Source: JAAYAY01 sp964429355 (GTDB lineage: Bacteria; Planctomycetota; Planctomycetia; Pirellulales; Thermoguttaceae). From it: 53,903 nt of DNA. A model generated the notes under the pieces. The model saw nothing but the letters and a program-made list of their open reading frames with translations. It was not told the DNA's origin and searched no databases. The stretch covers positions 1 through 53,903 of the forward strand of contig CAYSCH010000011.1 in assembly GCA_964429355.1 (NCBI GenBank), given 5' to 3'. Of the stretch, positions 42,877-52,172 are shown piece after piece (the first letter of the stretch is position 1; each line of letters starts with the position of its first letter). Position numbers and translations under genes: made by a program.

Positions 42877-44109
42877 TTACGTTCCTGTGGGCGCCTTGTC
42901 GTCTGCGGCCACTTGGATCAGCGTCAGGATGCCTTTCTGAGTGTTGATCTCGTACTGGAACTTCTCGAGGAATGTCTTGCCGAGAATGGGTTGGGCGTTG
43001 ATGGCCTCGATTCCAAGGACAGCGCATTTGACATCCTTGGCGGTGAACCGGCCTACGCTCAACGATCCTAAGGTGACCAGTTTTCCTGGAATCTTGTTGC
43101 CATCGCCGAAGGCGAGAACGACCGTCGGATCGGAATCGCTCACCTGAATGCCGCACTGGTTGGCAAATCCGAGCGGCATGGTGCTGATGCTGGCTCCCGC
43201 ATCGACGACCATTTCCTGGGAGTGCTGGCCGTTGATGGCAACGGAGACGTACATCCTTCCCCCTTCGGCGCGCAGGGGAATCGACTCGGAGTAGATCTGC
43301 TCTTCCAGCTTGTCGAGTTGCCGAATGGAGGAGGCGAGCGTTCGGGATTCACCCAGGACATACACACCGGGGATGACCTCGTTCAAACCGGCCACTGCCT
43401 TGACGATTTCCGGGTCCTTGGCCGAATCTTCGTACTTGGCCACGATGCCGACGATCAGCGTGCGGAGTTTCATGACGGCTTCGAAGTAGGTCTTGCGGGC
43501 CTGGTACGCCTCGGCCCGGGCCGTCTTCAATTGTTCCTCGAGTTTCGTGCCACGTTGCCGTGTGAGGATGAGTTGGGCCTTGTTGGCCTGCAACGCCCCG
43601 ACGAGCTTGTTGTTGAGCGTGACTTGGGTGACTCCGATCATTGCCAGTTGGGCGCTGAGCTGGCCGTTGGCTTCGACCAGCTTGTTGATGGCGTCCTGAT
43701 TGTCGTCAACCTGTTTCTGGGCAGTCTCCAGTCGCCGGTCGAAATCCAGCAGCGTCTTCTTCAATTGGGGCAGGTCGCGCAGGCCGTTCTTGAGTTCAAG
43801 TTCCTCCGGCACCTGCAGGCCGTCGGTGGTGACCCGAAATCCCTTCTTCTCCAGCACTCCCTGAGCAGCCTTTTGCCGGCGGACGATTTCGGCAATCCAC
43901 TTCTGATCCGCCTCGCCGAGTTGATCGAGCGGGACGACCACGATCTCACCGCCGTCCTTTTTCTTCAGGCGGACCCGCTGCGAGTCCAATCCGACCAGCT
44001 CGGCCTCGATCTGATGCACTCCGTCACTGCTCGTCCACTGGCGGGCCGCACCAGGGCACGCAAGCAAAAGGACAGCGCTCAGCGCTAAAAGAAGACATTT
44101 CGCCTGCAT
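42877..44109 (-). CDS. SHD1-domain protein with retropepsin-like aspartic protease domain
   Basis: 410 residues. Signal peptide (MQAKCLLLALSAVLLLACPG), SHD1-like domain at ~23-72 (RQWTSSDGVHQIEAELVGLD, VVVPLDQLGEADQKWI), a long coiled coil (~110-275) and a C-terminal clan-AA fold: MYVSVAINGQHSQEMVVDAG with active Asp303 in DAGAS (D-[TS]-G in most relatives, here D-A-G), VLAFGDGNKIPG, and PILGKTFLEKFQYEINTQKG. Such proteases cleave as dimers. The coiled coil between the domains fits dimerisation. The ATG 15 codons upstream has no better support. Confidence 0.8.
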   Translation of the reverse strand: MQAKCLLLALSAVLLLACPGAARQWTSSDGVHQIEAELVGLDSQRVRLKKKDGGEIVVVPLDQLGEADQKWIAEIVRRQKAAQGVLEKKGFRVTTDGLQVPEELELKNGLRDLPQLKKTLLDFDRRLETAQKQVDDNQDAINKLVEANGQLSAQLAMIGVTQVTLNNKLVGALQANKAQLILTRQRGTKLEEQLKTARAEAYQARKTYFEAVMKLRTLIVGIVAKYEDSAKDPEIVKAVAGLNEVIPGVYVLGESRTLASSIRQLDKLEEQIYSESIPLRAEGGRMYVSVAINGQHSQEMVVDAGASISTMPLGFANQCGIQVSDSDPTVVLAFGDGNKIPGKLVTLGSLSVGRFTAKDVKCAVLGIEAINAQPILGKTFLEKFQYEINTQKGILTLIQVAADDKAPTGT

Positions 44110-44470
44110 GTCGGCTACCTCCCACACCGGAGAATTCCCGCTTCCTGCGACCACCCGTTTTCACTGTAGCAGTTGACCGAACGGTAATCCATCCCACGGT
44201 CCGCCGGTTCCTGATCGTTGAGCCTGAACCCTGCCGGATTCCTTTCAGGGTCGCCCAGTTTGCGCAATTTCCGATCAAGACCCCAGTTTCCGCACCTCCG
44301 CTGGGGCCTTCATGCAGTCGAGTTCTCAGCGTGACTCCATCTGCGTTCCCGCAATAGAGGGGTGCCAATTCGGGATGGCTGCCCATGCCGAGACTTGCTA
44401 CTATCAGCCCCCTCAATGGTAGCCACGGTGACCGCGGCGGCCGATCGCCTCTCGTCGGGAGGTGTGTGCG
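44110..44470. other. Divergent intergenic region, aspartic protease and sulfatase-like genes
   Basis: 361 bases containing both promoters. GGGAGG at 44458-44463 is the ribosome site of the plus-strand gene. No other feature recognised. Confidence 0.45.
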
Positions 44471-46102
44471 ATGGAAATGGGGAGTTGGGAGCAACAGGCC
44501 TTGCCGCAGGAGAGATGGATGCAAACACCGTCGACAATCGGGGATGTCGGTAATCGCCGCCGGACGGTCCTTCTGCTCAGTCTTCTTGTCGTGATCTGGG
44601 CGATTGAGCTTGTGATCATCGAAGACCTGACAACCCGTCCGAGCGACTCCCTGTCGGTCGTGAGTGTGCTGAAGTATGCGGCGCGCCGGATGGTCCTCAA
44701 CACGGCCGTTTGCGCCTGTCTGGTTTGCCTGCTGAATCGATTCTGGCTCTATGGAACGTTTATCGCCGGCACGGTGTTTTCCGGCGTGGTCACGTCCTAT
44801 GCCACCTACTTTCATCAACCGCTTTCCTGGCATACCGTGTCCAATCAATGGCAGGAGGGAATCTCAGTTGCCGGTCACGGAGTGGCATTGGTTTCGTGGT
44901 CGGCGATCCTGGTGCTGCTGGTGTTGCTTGCGGTCAAGGTGGCCCTTCGAGAGCTGGCACATCGTGAGCCGGTGCCGGTGAATCTCCAGCGGAAGTGGGG
45001 GGTGGTCTTTGGGGTGAGTTATGTGCTGCTGGGCGTTGGCTTTGCAGGCTTTTACAAGCCAATCCGACGTGTGAACGTCGGCAGTCCGGAGTATACCTAC
45101 GGATACGCGGTCGCATGGGCCGCCGAGTGTCTGACGTACGATGCAGACGCCGTCCTTGCCGATGCCGTCGCCAAGTCACAGGCAAAGAGCCGCAGGCTCA
45201 TCGCGGCCGAGCCGAGGCTCAACATGGGCGAGCACCTGGTAATCGTTCAGGTCGAGAGCCTGGATTACGACGTCGTCGATGCGAAGGTCGGCCACCGGTA
45301 TGTGATGCCATTTCTCCGCCAGTTGAAGTCGCGGTCCATGTGGTACATGGTCAAGCCATTTCACACGACTGGGACTTCCGATGCGGATTTTTCCTTGCTG
45401 ACCAGTTCATCACCTAACGGGCGGATCACGCCGTTCAAGGTTGTGGGGTTCCCGTACGGCGATTCGCTGCCGTGGTTGACCGGGACACTCGGCTACACGG
45501 CGGTGGCCATCCACGGCAACACGGGGGCCTTTTTTCAACGGCGATCCGCCTATGCGCAGATGGGATTCTCGAAGCTGTACTTTGCGGAGGAACTCCGGCA
45601 ATTTGGCGTTGACGGCGCCGCCGACGACGAGGTCTTGCGGTTCTCGGCCAGGCTGATCCATGAGTCGAAACAACCGATGTTCCACTTTGTGATCACTCTC
45701 ACGTCGCACGGCCCGTTCAACCAATTGCCGGACCGGGCTGCCAGGCTGATCGCGTCTCCCCAAGGCATCGCAGAGCGCTATTTGAACAGCATGAACTACG
45801 TCGATCGGTCCCTGGCCGAGTACTATGCGGAATTGCCCGACAATACGACCCTGGTCATCTACGGCGATCACCACTCGAATGTCGTCGGCTATGTGGCTGG
45901 AGAACCCCACGGCGACCGCGTGCCATGGATAATCTGTCAGAAGGGCAGGGACATTTCTGGCAGGCAAAGAACGGGCAAAACGGGGCTGGCAACCTCAGGC
46001 GCTCTCAATCAACTTGACCTGGTCTGCTATTTCCGAGATTGTGTTGAGTCGGTGGAGCTGCTGGCAAACCAGGCAACGCCGGCTCATTCCGTTGTGAGGT
46101 AG
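44471..46102 (+). CDS. LTA synthase-like membrane sulfatase/phosphoglycerol transferase
   Basis: 543 residues. Four to five N-terminal helices (LLLSLLVVIWAIELVII; AVCACLVCLLNRFWLYGTFI; SWSAILVLLVLLAVKVAL; VFGVSYVLLGVGFAGFY), then an extracytoplasmic alkaline-phosphatase-fold domain with metal-binding Glu in VIVQVESLDYDV, the catalytic Thr in KPFHTTGTSDADFSLL, and late metal sites in VIYGDHHSNVV. It matches LtaS/OpgB-type enzymes, which move phosphoglycerol or phosphoethanolamine onto envelope glycans. Planctomycetes are not known to make LTA, so the substrate is open. ATG with GGGAGG 8 bases upstream; an ATG at 44519 with AGGAG is an alternative. Confidence 0.85.
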   Translation: MEMGSWEQQALPQERWMQTPSTIGDVGNRRRTVLLLSLLVVIWAIELVIIEDLTTRPSDSLSVVSVLKYAARRMVLNTAVCACLVCLLNRFWLYGTFIAGTVFSGVVTSYATYFHQPLSWHTVSNQWQEGISVAGHGVALVSWSAILVLLVLLAVKVALRELAHREPVPVNLQRKWGVVFGVSYVLLGVGFAGFYKPIRRVNVGSPEYTYGYAVAWAAECLTYDADAVLADAVAKSQAKSRRLIAAEPRLNMGEHLVIVQVESLDYDVVDAKVGHRYVMPFLRQLKSRSMWYMVKPFHTTGTSDADFSLLTSSSPNGRITPFKVVGFPYGDSLPWLTGTLGYTAVAIHGNTGAFFQRRSAYAQMGFSKLYFAEELRQFGVDGAADDEVLRFSARLIHESKQPMFHFVITLTSHGPFNQLPDRAARLIASPQGIAERYLNSMNYVDRSLAEYYAELPDNTTLVIYGDHHSNVVGYVAGEPHGDRVPWIICQKGRDISGRQRTGKTGLATSGALNQLDLVCYFRDCVESVELLANQATPAHSVVR

Positions 46103-46280
46103 GTTGTTCCGGAAGATCCCGAGCGAATCGCACCTCACCGGCGGCCTCGAAGAAGCCCTGGTATCCGGCATCGACGAGCCGGATGCTGCCGTACGATATG
46201 GTGTCGAACTGGCCAACCTGCCGACTTCTCCATCCTAAGCACCGCGGTGCAGCCGTCTTCCCGCGGGAACAGCATCCCGG

Positions 46281-47168
46281 CTATTCTCCCGGCGGTTTCG
46301 GATCGACCGAGGCCGGTTCGAACGTGGCCAGATCGGGGAGTGTCGTTCGGATGCCTTCGGCCGGGATCTCGCACCCAGCCGACCAGCAGATCGAGTTGAG
46401 AACCAGCGTGCGGAGGTCGTCGATCTTCCAGTTGCGGAAGTAGTGCGGGATCACCAGGCCGACACCGCGCCCACCATCAGACCGTTGGACGGCCCAGCCA
46501 ACCGTTTCCTTCTTGGGGGCTTCCGGCGGGAGCATGGTGCTGACGAGCAGGGTAACATTCTGGGCCGGGCCCTCTTTGCCGAAGTAGTTGTTCCAGTAGG
46601 GTTCGTCGTCGAAGTAGAATTCCTTCCAGCCTCGCAACACGGGATGATCGCCCTTCTCTGGGGTGAGCGTGGCCGGGACGATTCTTGCTGCCGATCGATG
46701 ATGCGTGCATCCGGCCGTGGCAAAATAGCCCCCCAGCCATCCCAGAAGCGGATGGGAGCCGTCCGCTGCAACATGCTGTCCCCTGAGGCCGGTGGCGTAG
46801 TGGATGCAGACGATGCCGCAACCGCGATCCATGGCCGCCGCCAGTTCGTCCATGATCTTGTCGCGCCCCGGGAGCATCTCCGGCGGGAAGATATCGCCGA
46901 TGAAGACGATCGTCGCGGCCTGGCGGACAAGCGTCTCGTCTTCGGGCCATCCCTGCACCACCCGGGGCACAAGCCCCTCGACCTGATGCAGGCAGTGCTC
47001 CATCAACCGCGCCCCGGCGGCCACTTCGTGCGATCCCGGCGGATGGCTGGAGGGGCCCACGACGATCAGCACGTTCTTGGCCTGCTCCGCAGCCGGCGAG
47101 GCGGCCGTTGCCATCGCGGCAGACAGCAGCACACTCCAAATCAGCCCACCTCTTGCCCAGGTACTCAT
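46281..47168 (-). CDS. Exported ThuA-like domain protein
   Basis: 295 residues. Signal peptide MSTWARGGLIWSVLLSAAMA then TAASPAA; glutaminase-like ThuA fold (NVLIVVGPSSHPPGSHEVAA, GARLMEHCLHQV, AATIVFIGDIFPPEMLPG, AAMDRGCGIVCIHYATGLRG, WLGGYFATAGCTHHRSAARI, HPVLRGWKEFYFDDEPYWNN, VGWAVQRSDGGRGVGLVIPH). ThuA-like proteins sit in sugar-utilisation loci; catalysis is not known. GGAG 8 bases before the ATG. Converges with the sulfatase-like gene; divergent from the next oxidoreductase. Confidence 0.9.
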   Translation of the reverse strand: MSTWARGGLIWSVLLSAAMATAASPAAEQAKNVLIVVGPSSHPPGSHEVAAGARLMEHCLHQVEGLVPRVVQGWPEDETLVRQAATIVFIGDIFPPEMLPGRDKIMDELAAAMDRGCGIVCIHYATGLRGQHVAADGSHPLLGWLGGYFATAGCTHHRSAARIVPATLTPEKGDHPVLRGWKEFYFDDEPYWNNYFGKEGPAQNVTLLVSTMLPPEAPKKETVGWAVQRSDGGRGVGLVIPHYFRNWKIDDLRTLVLNSICWSAGCEIPAEGIRTTLPDLATFEPASVDPKPPGE

Positions 47169-47429
47169 TCTCGTGTCTCCAGCTCGACGATTGTTGGACC
47201 GCGGGAAGCCAAGGTCGCGGTGCCGCCATGATAGCCTCCCGGGGGTACCCGGCTCAACCAGGATGCCACTTCGGTTGGGGGGCGGCAGAAAATCGGGGTA
47301 CCAAGGCGTCCCTGGCAGCAAGCGATCTGCTATGATAGCTGGATTGTGTGGACTGGTCCCGTGGCGCCCTTCCACCGGGCCGGTTCCTGGGGACGCACCA
47401 ATCCGATTCATCCTTGTGAGGAGCACCTC

Positions 47430-48782
47430 ATGGCATCTCGCCGAACCACACGCCGCAGTTTCCTGAGAACGACCGCATGCGCCGGCGCAGCCGCTGGAAC
47501 GATCGCTTACTTCCCCTGGAGTCGGAAGTCTTTCGCCAACGACTCGGCCAACGACCGGCCGGTGATCGGGTGCATCGGCACCGGGAGCATGGGAATGGGC
47601 GATGCCCAGGAGCACGCCCATTTCGGCGACATCGTTGCCGTCTGCGACGTCGACTCGAGCCGGGCCGATCACGCCCGGATCCATGAGAACGTCGGCAAGG
47701 GCAAGGCCGAGGCCTGCAAGGACTATCGCAAGCTGCTCCAGCGGAACGATATCGACGTAGTCAGCGTGGTCACGCCCGACCATTGGCACGTGAAGATCGC
47801 CATCGAGGCGCTCATGGCCGGCAAGCACGTCTTCTGCCAGAAGCCGCTCACGTTGACCCTGGAAGAAAACCAGCTCATCCGCAACGCCTGCAAGAAATAC
47901 GACAAGCAGGTGTTCTTCGTCGGCACGCAGCAGCGAAGCGACCGCGACCGCTTCCTCCGGGCCATCAACCTGGTCCAGAAGGGGCTTCTCGGCGATATCC
48001 GGAAAGTGATCGTGGGGATCGACGGCAGCCCGACCTGCGGTGCGATTCCGATCGCCGATCCGCCGAAGGAACTCGACTGGGAGATGTGGCAGGGGCAGGC
48101 CCCCGCGGCGGCCTACCGCGAAAACGGCACGAACCGCCGCAGTCACTACGAATTCCGCTGGTGGTATGAGTACTCCGGGGGCAAGTTCACCGACTGGGGA
48201 GCCCACCATGTCGACGTGGCCCTCTGGGCGCTTGGCCGCAACGCTGAAGGCCAGGGGCCGGTGTCCTTCGACGGCGCCGACGCCAAACACCCGGTGCCTT
48301 TCAAGGATGGCTATCCGACCCTCGACGACCGCTACAACACCTCGCACGATTTTGCGATCAAGTGCCTGTTCGACGACGGCGTCGAAATGGTCGTCGACAG
48401 CCGCAGCGACAACGGCGTGCTGTTTGAAGGCACGAAAGGCCGCCTGTTCGTTAATCGTGGGAGAATCACCGGCGTGCCCATCGACGAAAACTGGGACGAA
48501 GGCAAGTACACCGACGACGACCTGGTGGCCCTCTACAAGGGCAAGCCGTTCGAAGGGCACAAGAGCAACTTCTACCGCTGCATCCGCGAGGGCGGCCTGC
48601 CCGTCTCCGATGTCTACAGCCACGTGCAGACCATGAACTCCTGCCATCTTTGCGGCATTGCCGCTCGGCTGGGACGAACCGTCAAGTGGGATCCGAAGGG
48701 CGAGAAGATCGCGGGCGACGACCTGGCCGCCTCGCTGTTTGCCCGGGTTCCGCGACCGGGTTACGAAATTCTGCGAGTGTGA
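47430..48782 (+). CDS. Tat-exported Gfo/Idh/MocA oxidoreductase
   Basis: 450 residues, intact. Twin-arginine signal MASRRTTRRSFLRTTACAGA; Rossmann motif IGCIGTGSMGMG; IVAVCDVDSSRADH; substrate-binding WHVKIAIEALMAGKHVFCQK (Q-K-P in place of E-K-P) then PLTLTLEEN; C-terminal DWGAHHVDVALWALG. It differs clearly from the broken paralog at 3.5-4.7 kb. GAGGAG lies 6 bases before the ATG. Only 2 bases separate it from the phosphoribosyltransferase, so the two are co-transcribed. Confidence 0.93.
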   Translation: MASRRTTRRSFLRTTACAGAAAGTIAYFPWSRKSFANDSANDRPVIGCIGTGSMGMGDAQEHAHFGDIVAVCDVDSSRADHARIHENVGKGKAEACKDYRKLLQRNDIDVVSVVTPDHWHVKIAIEALMAGKHVFCQKPLTLTLEENQLIRNACKKYDKQVFFVGTQQRSDRDRFLRAINLVQKGLLGDIRKVIVGIDGSPTCGAIPIADPPKELDWEMWQGQAPAAAYRENGTNRRSHYEFRWWYEYSGGKFTDWGAHHVDVALWALGRNAEGQGPVSFDGADAKHPVPFKDGYPTLDDRYNTSHDFAIKCLFDDGVEMVVDSRSDNGVLFEGTKGRLFVNRGRITGVPIDENWDEGKYTDDDLVALYKGKPFEGHKSNFYRCIREGGLPVSDVYSHVQTMNSCHLCGIAARLGRTVKWDPKGEKIAGDDLAASLFARVPRPGYEILRV

Positions 48783-48784
48783 CG

Positions 48785-49306
48785 ATGGAAACACTGTTCA
48801 CGGAGACAGACATCCGCGCGGCCGTCGGCAGGGTAGCCCAGGCCTTGAATGCCGATTACCGCGACCAGCATTTGCTGGTGATTGGCGTGGCAACGGGGGC
48901 GATCATGTTCCTGAGCGACCTGGTGCGGCAGTTGCAGATGCCGGTTCATCTGGAACTGGTTCGTGCCAGGTCGTATCGAGGCGAGGCAACCCGGCCTGGC
49001 CAGTTGGATATCGATCTGTGGGGGCTCACCGAGGCGGAGATACGCGGTCGGCAAGTACTTCTTGTCGACGATATTTTCGATACAGGGCGCACGTTGGAGA
49101 CGCTCACCATGCGTCTGCAGGCCCACGGAGCCAAGGACGTGAAAACGGTCGTGTTTCTGGAGAAGCCGGACCGGCGCGAGGCGGAGATACAGCCCGACTA
49201 CGTCGGACTGCAGATCCCCAACCGGTTCGTCGTGGGTTACGGGCTGGATTACAACGGACGGATGCGGAATCTCCCTTACATTGCGGCAATCGACGGAGTC
49301 GTGTAG
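48785..49306 (+). CDS. hpt: Hypoxanthine phosphoribosyltransferase
   Basis: 173 residues, normal length. PRPP motif VLLVDDIFDTGRTLE at 91-105; VIGVATGAIMFLSDLV; LELVRARSYRGEA flexible loop; VVFLEKPDRRE; VGYGLDYNGRMRNLPYIA. Salvages hypoxanthine/guanine to IMP/GMP. Placed right after the oxidoreductase, an unusual neighbour for a purine-salvage gene. Confidence 0.95.
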   Translation: METLFTETDIRAAVGRVAQALNADYRDQHLLVIGVATGAIMFLSDLVRQLQMPVHLELVRARSYRGEATRPGQLDIDLWGLTEAEIRGRQVLLVDDIFDTGRTLETLTMRLQAHGAKDVKTVVFLEKPDRREAEIQPDYVGLQIPNRFVVGYGLDYNGRMRNLPYIAAIDGVV

Positions 49307-49392
49307 CAGCTTTCGAAATGGAAGGCTGTTTCTACTGGCCGGCGAACAAGGATTGGCCTACTATTTCCTGGACCGATAGGGAAGGAAAGAAC

Positions 49393-50379
49393 ATGAAATA
49401 TCGCCCTTTTGGCAACAGCGGATGGAACGTGTCGGAGATTGGGTTCGGCGCGTGGGCATTGGGTGGGCAGTGGGGTGGCCAGGACGACGCCGATTCCATT
49501 GCCGCCCTCAATGAGGCGATCGATCTGGGGGTGAATTTCATCGATACGGCCCAGGGCTACGGCGATGGCCGGAGCGAACGGGTGATCGCCAAGGTGCTCA
49601 AGGGGCGGTCCGAAAAGGTTTACGTGGCCACCAAGACGGCACCGGCCGCCGGCCCCTGGCCGCCGAGCCCTTATTGCAGGGCCGAACAGCGCTATCCGGA
49701 GAGCTACCTGCGGTCGAATCTGGAAGAGCGGCTGACGAACCTGGGAACCGACTGCATCGATGTGCTGCAATTGCACACGTGGACCCGAGCCTGGAACCGC
49801 GACCCCGTCCCGCTGGAGATCCTCGCGCAGCTTCGCCAGGAGGGGAAGCTGCGTTGGATCGGAATGTCGACACCCGAACATGACCAGAATTGCGTGATCG
49901 ACCTGATGCGGCGGGGGTTGGTCGACGTGGTGCAGGTGATCTACAACTTGTTCGAACAGGAGCCGGCGGCCGAACTGCTGCCGGTGGCGGCCGAGACCGG
50001 TACGGCGATCATCGTGCGGGTGGTGTTCGATGAAGGCGCGCTGACGGGCAAGTACAAGGTGGGACATCGGTTCCCCGAAGACGATTTCCGCAGCCGTTAT
50101 TTTGCAGGGGACCGGTTGGATCGGGCCGTGGCGCGGGTCGAAGAGATCCAGCGCGATATTGCCCAGGCCGGGCTGGCCGGTTCGCATACGCTGGCCGACG
50201 TGGCGATCAAGTTTGCTCTTGCCCACAAGGGCGTAAGTACAGTAATACCGGGTATCCGCAACGTTACGCAGGCCCGCTTGAACTCGGCGGCCTGCGAGAA
50301 AGCGGATCTGCCCGCCACGTTGCTCAAGCAGCTCAGACGCCACAATTGGCTGCGCGCTTTCTGGTACTCGGGAAAATAG
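49393..50379 (+). CDS. Aldo/keto reductase
   Basis: 328-residue (alpha/beta)8 reductase. Catalytic tetrad visible: Asp in NFIDTAQGYGDGRSE with Tyr two residues on, Lys in VYVATKTAPA, His in VLQLHTWTRA. IGFGAWALGG and LTGKY, and IPGIRNVTQARLN for the cofactor end. GAAGGAAAG lies just upstream of the ATG. The substrate is unknown; could act on sugars. It may be co-transcribed with hpt. Confidence 0.93.
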   Translation: MKYRPFGNSGWNVSEIGFGAWALGGQWGGQDDADSIAALNEAIDLGVNFIDTAQGYGDGRSERVIAKVLKGRSEKVYVATKTAPAAGPWPPSPYCRAEQRYPESYLRSNLEERLTNLGTDCIDVLQLHTWTRAWNRDPVPLEILAQLRQEGKLRWIGMSTPEHDQNCVIDLMRRGLVDVVQVIYNLFEQEPAAELLPVAAETGTAIIVRVVFDEGALTGKYKVGHRFPEDDFRSRYFAGDRLDRAVARVEEIQRDIAQAGLAGSHTLADVAIKFALAHKGVSTVIPGIRNVTQARLNSAACEKADLPATLLKQLRRHNWLRAFWYSGK

Positions 50380-50388
50380 AGGACCGTC

Positions 50389-51027
50389 ATGGATCCGACG
50401 CCGTCGCAACGCTCACGACGCCGGAGGGCGAGGAAACCGTCCGGCTTCGATTTTACGGGCCAGATACGCCTGTTGTGCCACGACATGACACGGCGAGTTC
50501 CCGAGTTGAATCATATCGATTTCCAGCTCGTGGCTGTCAGCTTCTGCCAGACTCGCAAACCGGTCCCCCACGGAATGTACGCCTCGCTGACACCCATGCG
50601 GTTCGCCGGTGGGCTCAGTTCGACCGTCCGCGGCGGGCAGAACTGGGGAATTCAGCGTCTGGAAGACGACCAGGGCCGCGAAATGCTCTACATCCTCAGT
50701 TTCTACCTCCCGAGGTTTCTCGACCTCGAGTTTCGCGAAAAGCTGACGACGATTGCCCACGAACTCTGGCACATCAGCCCTCGTTTCAACGGCGATGTGA
50801 GGCGGTTTCGGGGACGATGCTATGCCCACAGCGGATCCCAGAAGAATTTCGATGTCGTTGCGGAACGGTTGGCCGACGATTGGCTCTCGCTGAAACCTCC
50901 CGCGGAGCTCTACGATTTCCTGCATCTCGGCTATCGAAAGCTCAGCCAGCTCCATGGGGCCGTCTTTGGTACCAAGATCCCCGCCCCCAAGCTTTTCCCG
51001 CTCGCCAAGTGCGTGGAAGATCGGTGA
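50389..51027 (+). CDS. Small HExxH putative metallopeptidase
   Basis: 212 residues, no signal peptide. H-E-L-W-H in TTIAHELWHISPRFNGDVRR is a zinc-binding motif; a preceding basic stretch (RSRRRRARKP) and LNHIDFQLVAVSFCQT are conserved-looking. A second potential ligand region is YAHSGSQKNFD. It starts 9 bases after the reductase stop, so it is probably in the same transcript. The target is unknown. Confidence 0.7.
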   Translation: MDPTPSQRSRRRRARKPSGFDFTGQIRLLCHDMTRRVPELNHIDFQLVAVSFCQTRKPVPHGMYASLTPMRFAGGLSSTVRGGQNWGIQRLEDDQGREMLYILSFYLPRFLDLEFREKLTTIAHELWHISPRFNGDVRRFRGRCYAHSGSQKNFDVVAERLADDWLSLKPPAELYDFLHLGYRKLSQLHGAVFGTKIPAPKLFPLAKCVEDR

Positions 51028-51088
51028 CGAGCCATCGACCCGGCCACAACGATGGCCTTGGGCCGGGATATTGCCAGGCTCGGATGCC

Positions 51089-51171
51089 GGCCAAACTCTG
51101 GCGAGTTCAGCCACGGGCGTGGAAGAAGCCAGACTCTGTGGGGGAGCGGCCAAACCTGGGCAGGTTCGGCC
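51089..51171 (+). repeat. Two tandem related hairpins with compensatory stems
   Basis: 51089-51112: GGC..AACTC-TGGC-GAGTT..GCC. 51148-51171: GGCC.AACCT-GGGC-AGGTT.GGCC. Both share the flank CGGCCAAAC and ...GCCAC; the stems differ at both sides in step. They lie in the leader of the lipoprotein gene and downstream of the metallopeptidase gene. Confidence 0.6.
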
Positions 51172-51296
51172 ACTTTGACACGAGGTTTGCATTGACACAG
51201 GCCGTTGCCCTTTGTACCCTTCCCGTCTTGAATTTCCAGGCTCGGGGAGGTTCGATTTCTGGGCGGCTCCGTTTACGGACAGGCGGACAGGATCTC

Positions 51297-52172
51297 ATGG
51301 ACTTGGCAGGGACGGTTGGACAGAATCTGGTTGTATGCACCCTGATTGCGACTCTGGGTTGCTCGCCGATCCGTCCCAAGACCGACCACTCGCCGCTGAA
51401 GGCAGCGCGGATGTCGCCCGACAGCGTCACGCTGGACGTGTTTTTCGTTCGCTTTCCTTTCGGCGATCCGGTGGCCAATGTGGAGCTCTGGCAGCAGATC
51501 GACGAGCAGCCGATTCCGATCGAGACGCGCCGTCGCCTCTCGGCGAACGGTTTTCGCGCCGGAGTCATCTCCGGCCAGCTCCCAATTGCCCTGTCGCAAA
51601 TGCTCGAATTGAAAGACAAATCGGCTCCCGCGGGGGGGGCACAGTCGGTGCCGGTGAGCGAGGTCGGGGCCGACGAAGGACCCATGTGGAGCCACAAGCA
51701 GATCCGCCCTCACAAACGCAACGAGATTGTGACCTCGGAGGTATATCCTGAGTTGCCGGTTCTCCTCTCGGGACCGGACGGGGTCACGGGCAAGACCTAT
51801 CGGCTCGCTCAGGGAGTTCTGGCCGTCAGTGTCATTCCCGAAAAGGACGGGCGAGTGTTGCTGGAAGCCGTTCCCGAACTGCACCACGACAACGAGCAAC
51901 GCACCTTCACCGGCAGCCAGGGCGCCTGGCGCATCGACATGGCCAGGCCGCGTCTGGCGTTCGACGACATGACCATCTCGACGTCGCTGGCACCGGGGCA
52001 GATGATCGTGTTGAGCTCTCTTCCCAGCCGAGAGGGCAGCCTGGGGCACAACTTCCTGACGACCGACTCGTCGGGTTCCCTGGAGCAGAAGCTGCTCGTA
52101 ATCCGGCTGTCGCAGACACAGCACGACGAACTGTTCGAACCAGCGCCGATCTCGCTCGACCAGGTGCCGTAG
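51297..52172 (+). CDS. Lipoprotein of unknown function
   Basis: 291 residues. Signal peptide and lipobox at VVCTLIATLGCSPIRP (Cys22), then LDVFFVRFPFGDPVANVELW, IETRRRLSANGFRAGVISGQ, and a C-terminal beta-rich part with LAPGQMIVLSSLPSREGSLG and LEQKLLVIRLSQTQHDE, faintly like the last strands of secretins. I do not recognise the family. ATG at 51297 with AGGAT upstream; the frame is open far upstream but without signal-like sequence. Preceded by the tandem hairpins. Confidence 0.7.
   Translation: MDLAGTVGQNLVVCTLIATLGCSPIRPKTDHSPLKAARMSPDSVTLDVFFVRFPFGDPVANVELWQQIDEQPIPIETRRRLSANGFRAGVISGQLPIALSQMLELKDKSAPAGGAQSVPVSEVGADEGPMWSHKQIRPHKRNEIVTSEVYPELPVLLSGPDGVTGKTYRLAQGVLAVSVIPEKDGRVLLEAVPELHHDNEQRTFTGSQGAWRIDMARPRLAFDDMTISTSLAPGQMIVLSSLPSREGSLGHNFLTTDSSGSLEQKLLVIRLSQTQHDELFEPAPISLDQVP

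Noticed and set aside
46281..48794. ThuA frame extended upstream to 48794 as one 837-residue protein
   Set aside because: The upstream ~540 residues are antisense to the intact oxidoreductase; signal peptide and ribosome site place the start at 47168.
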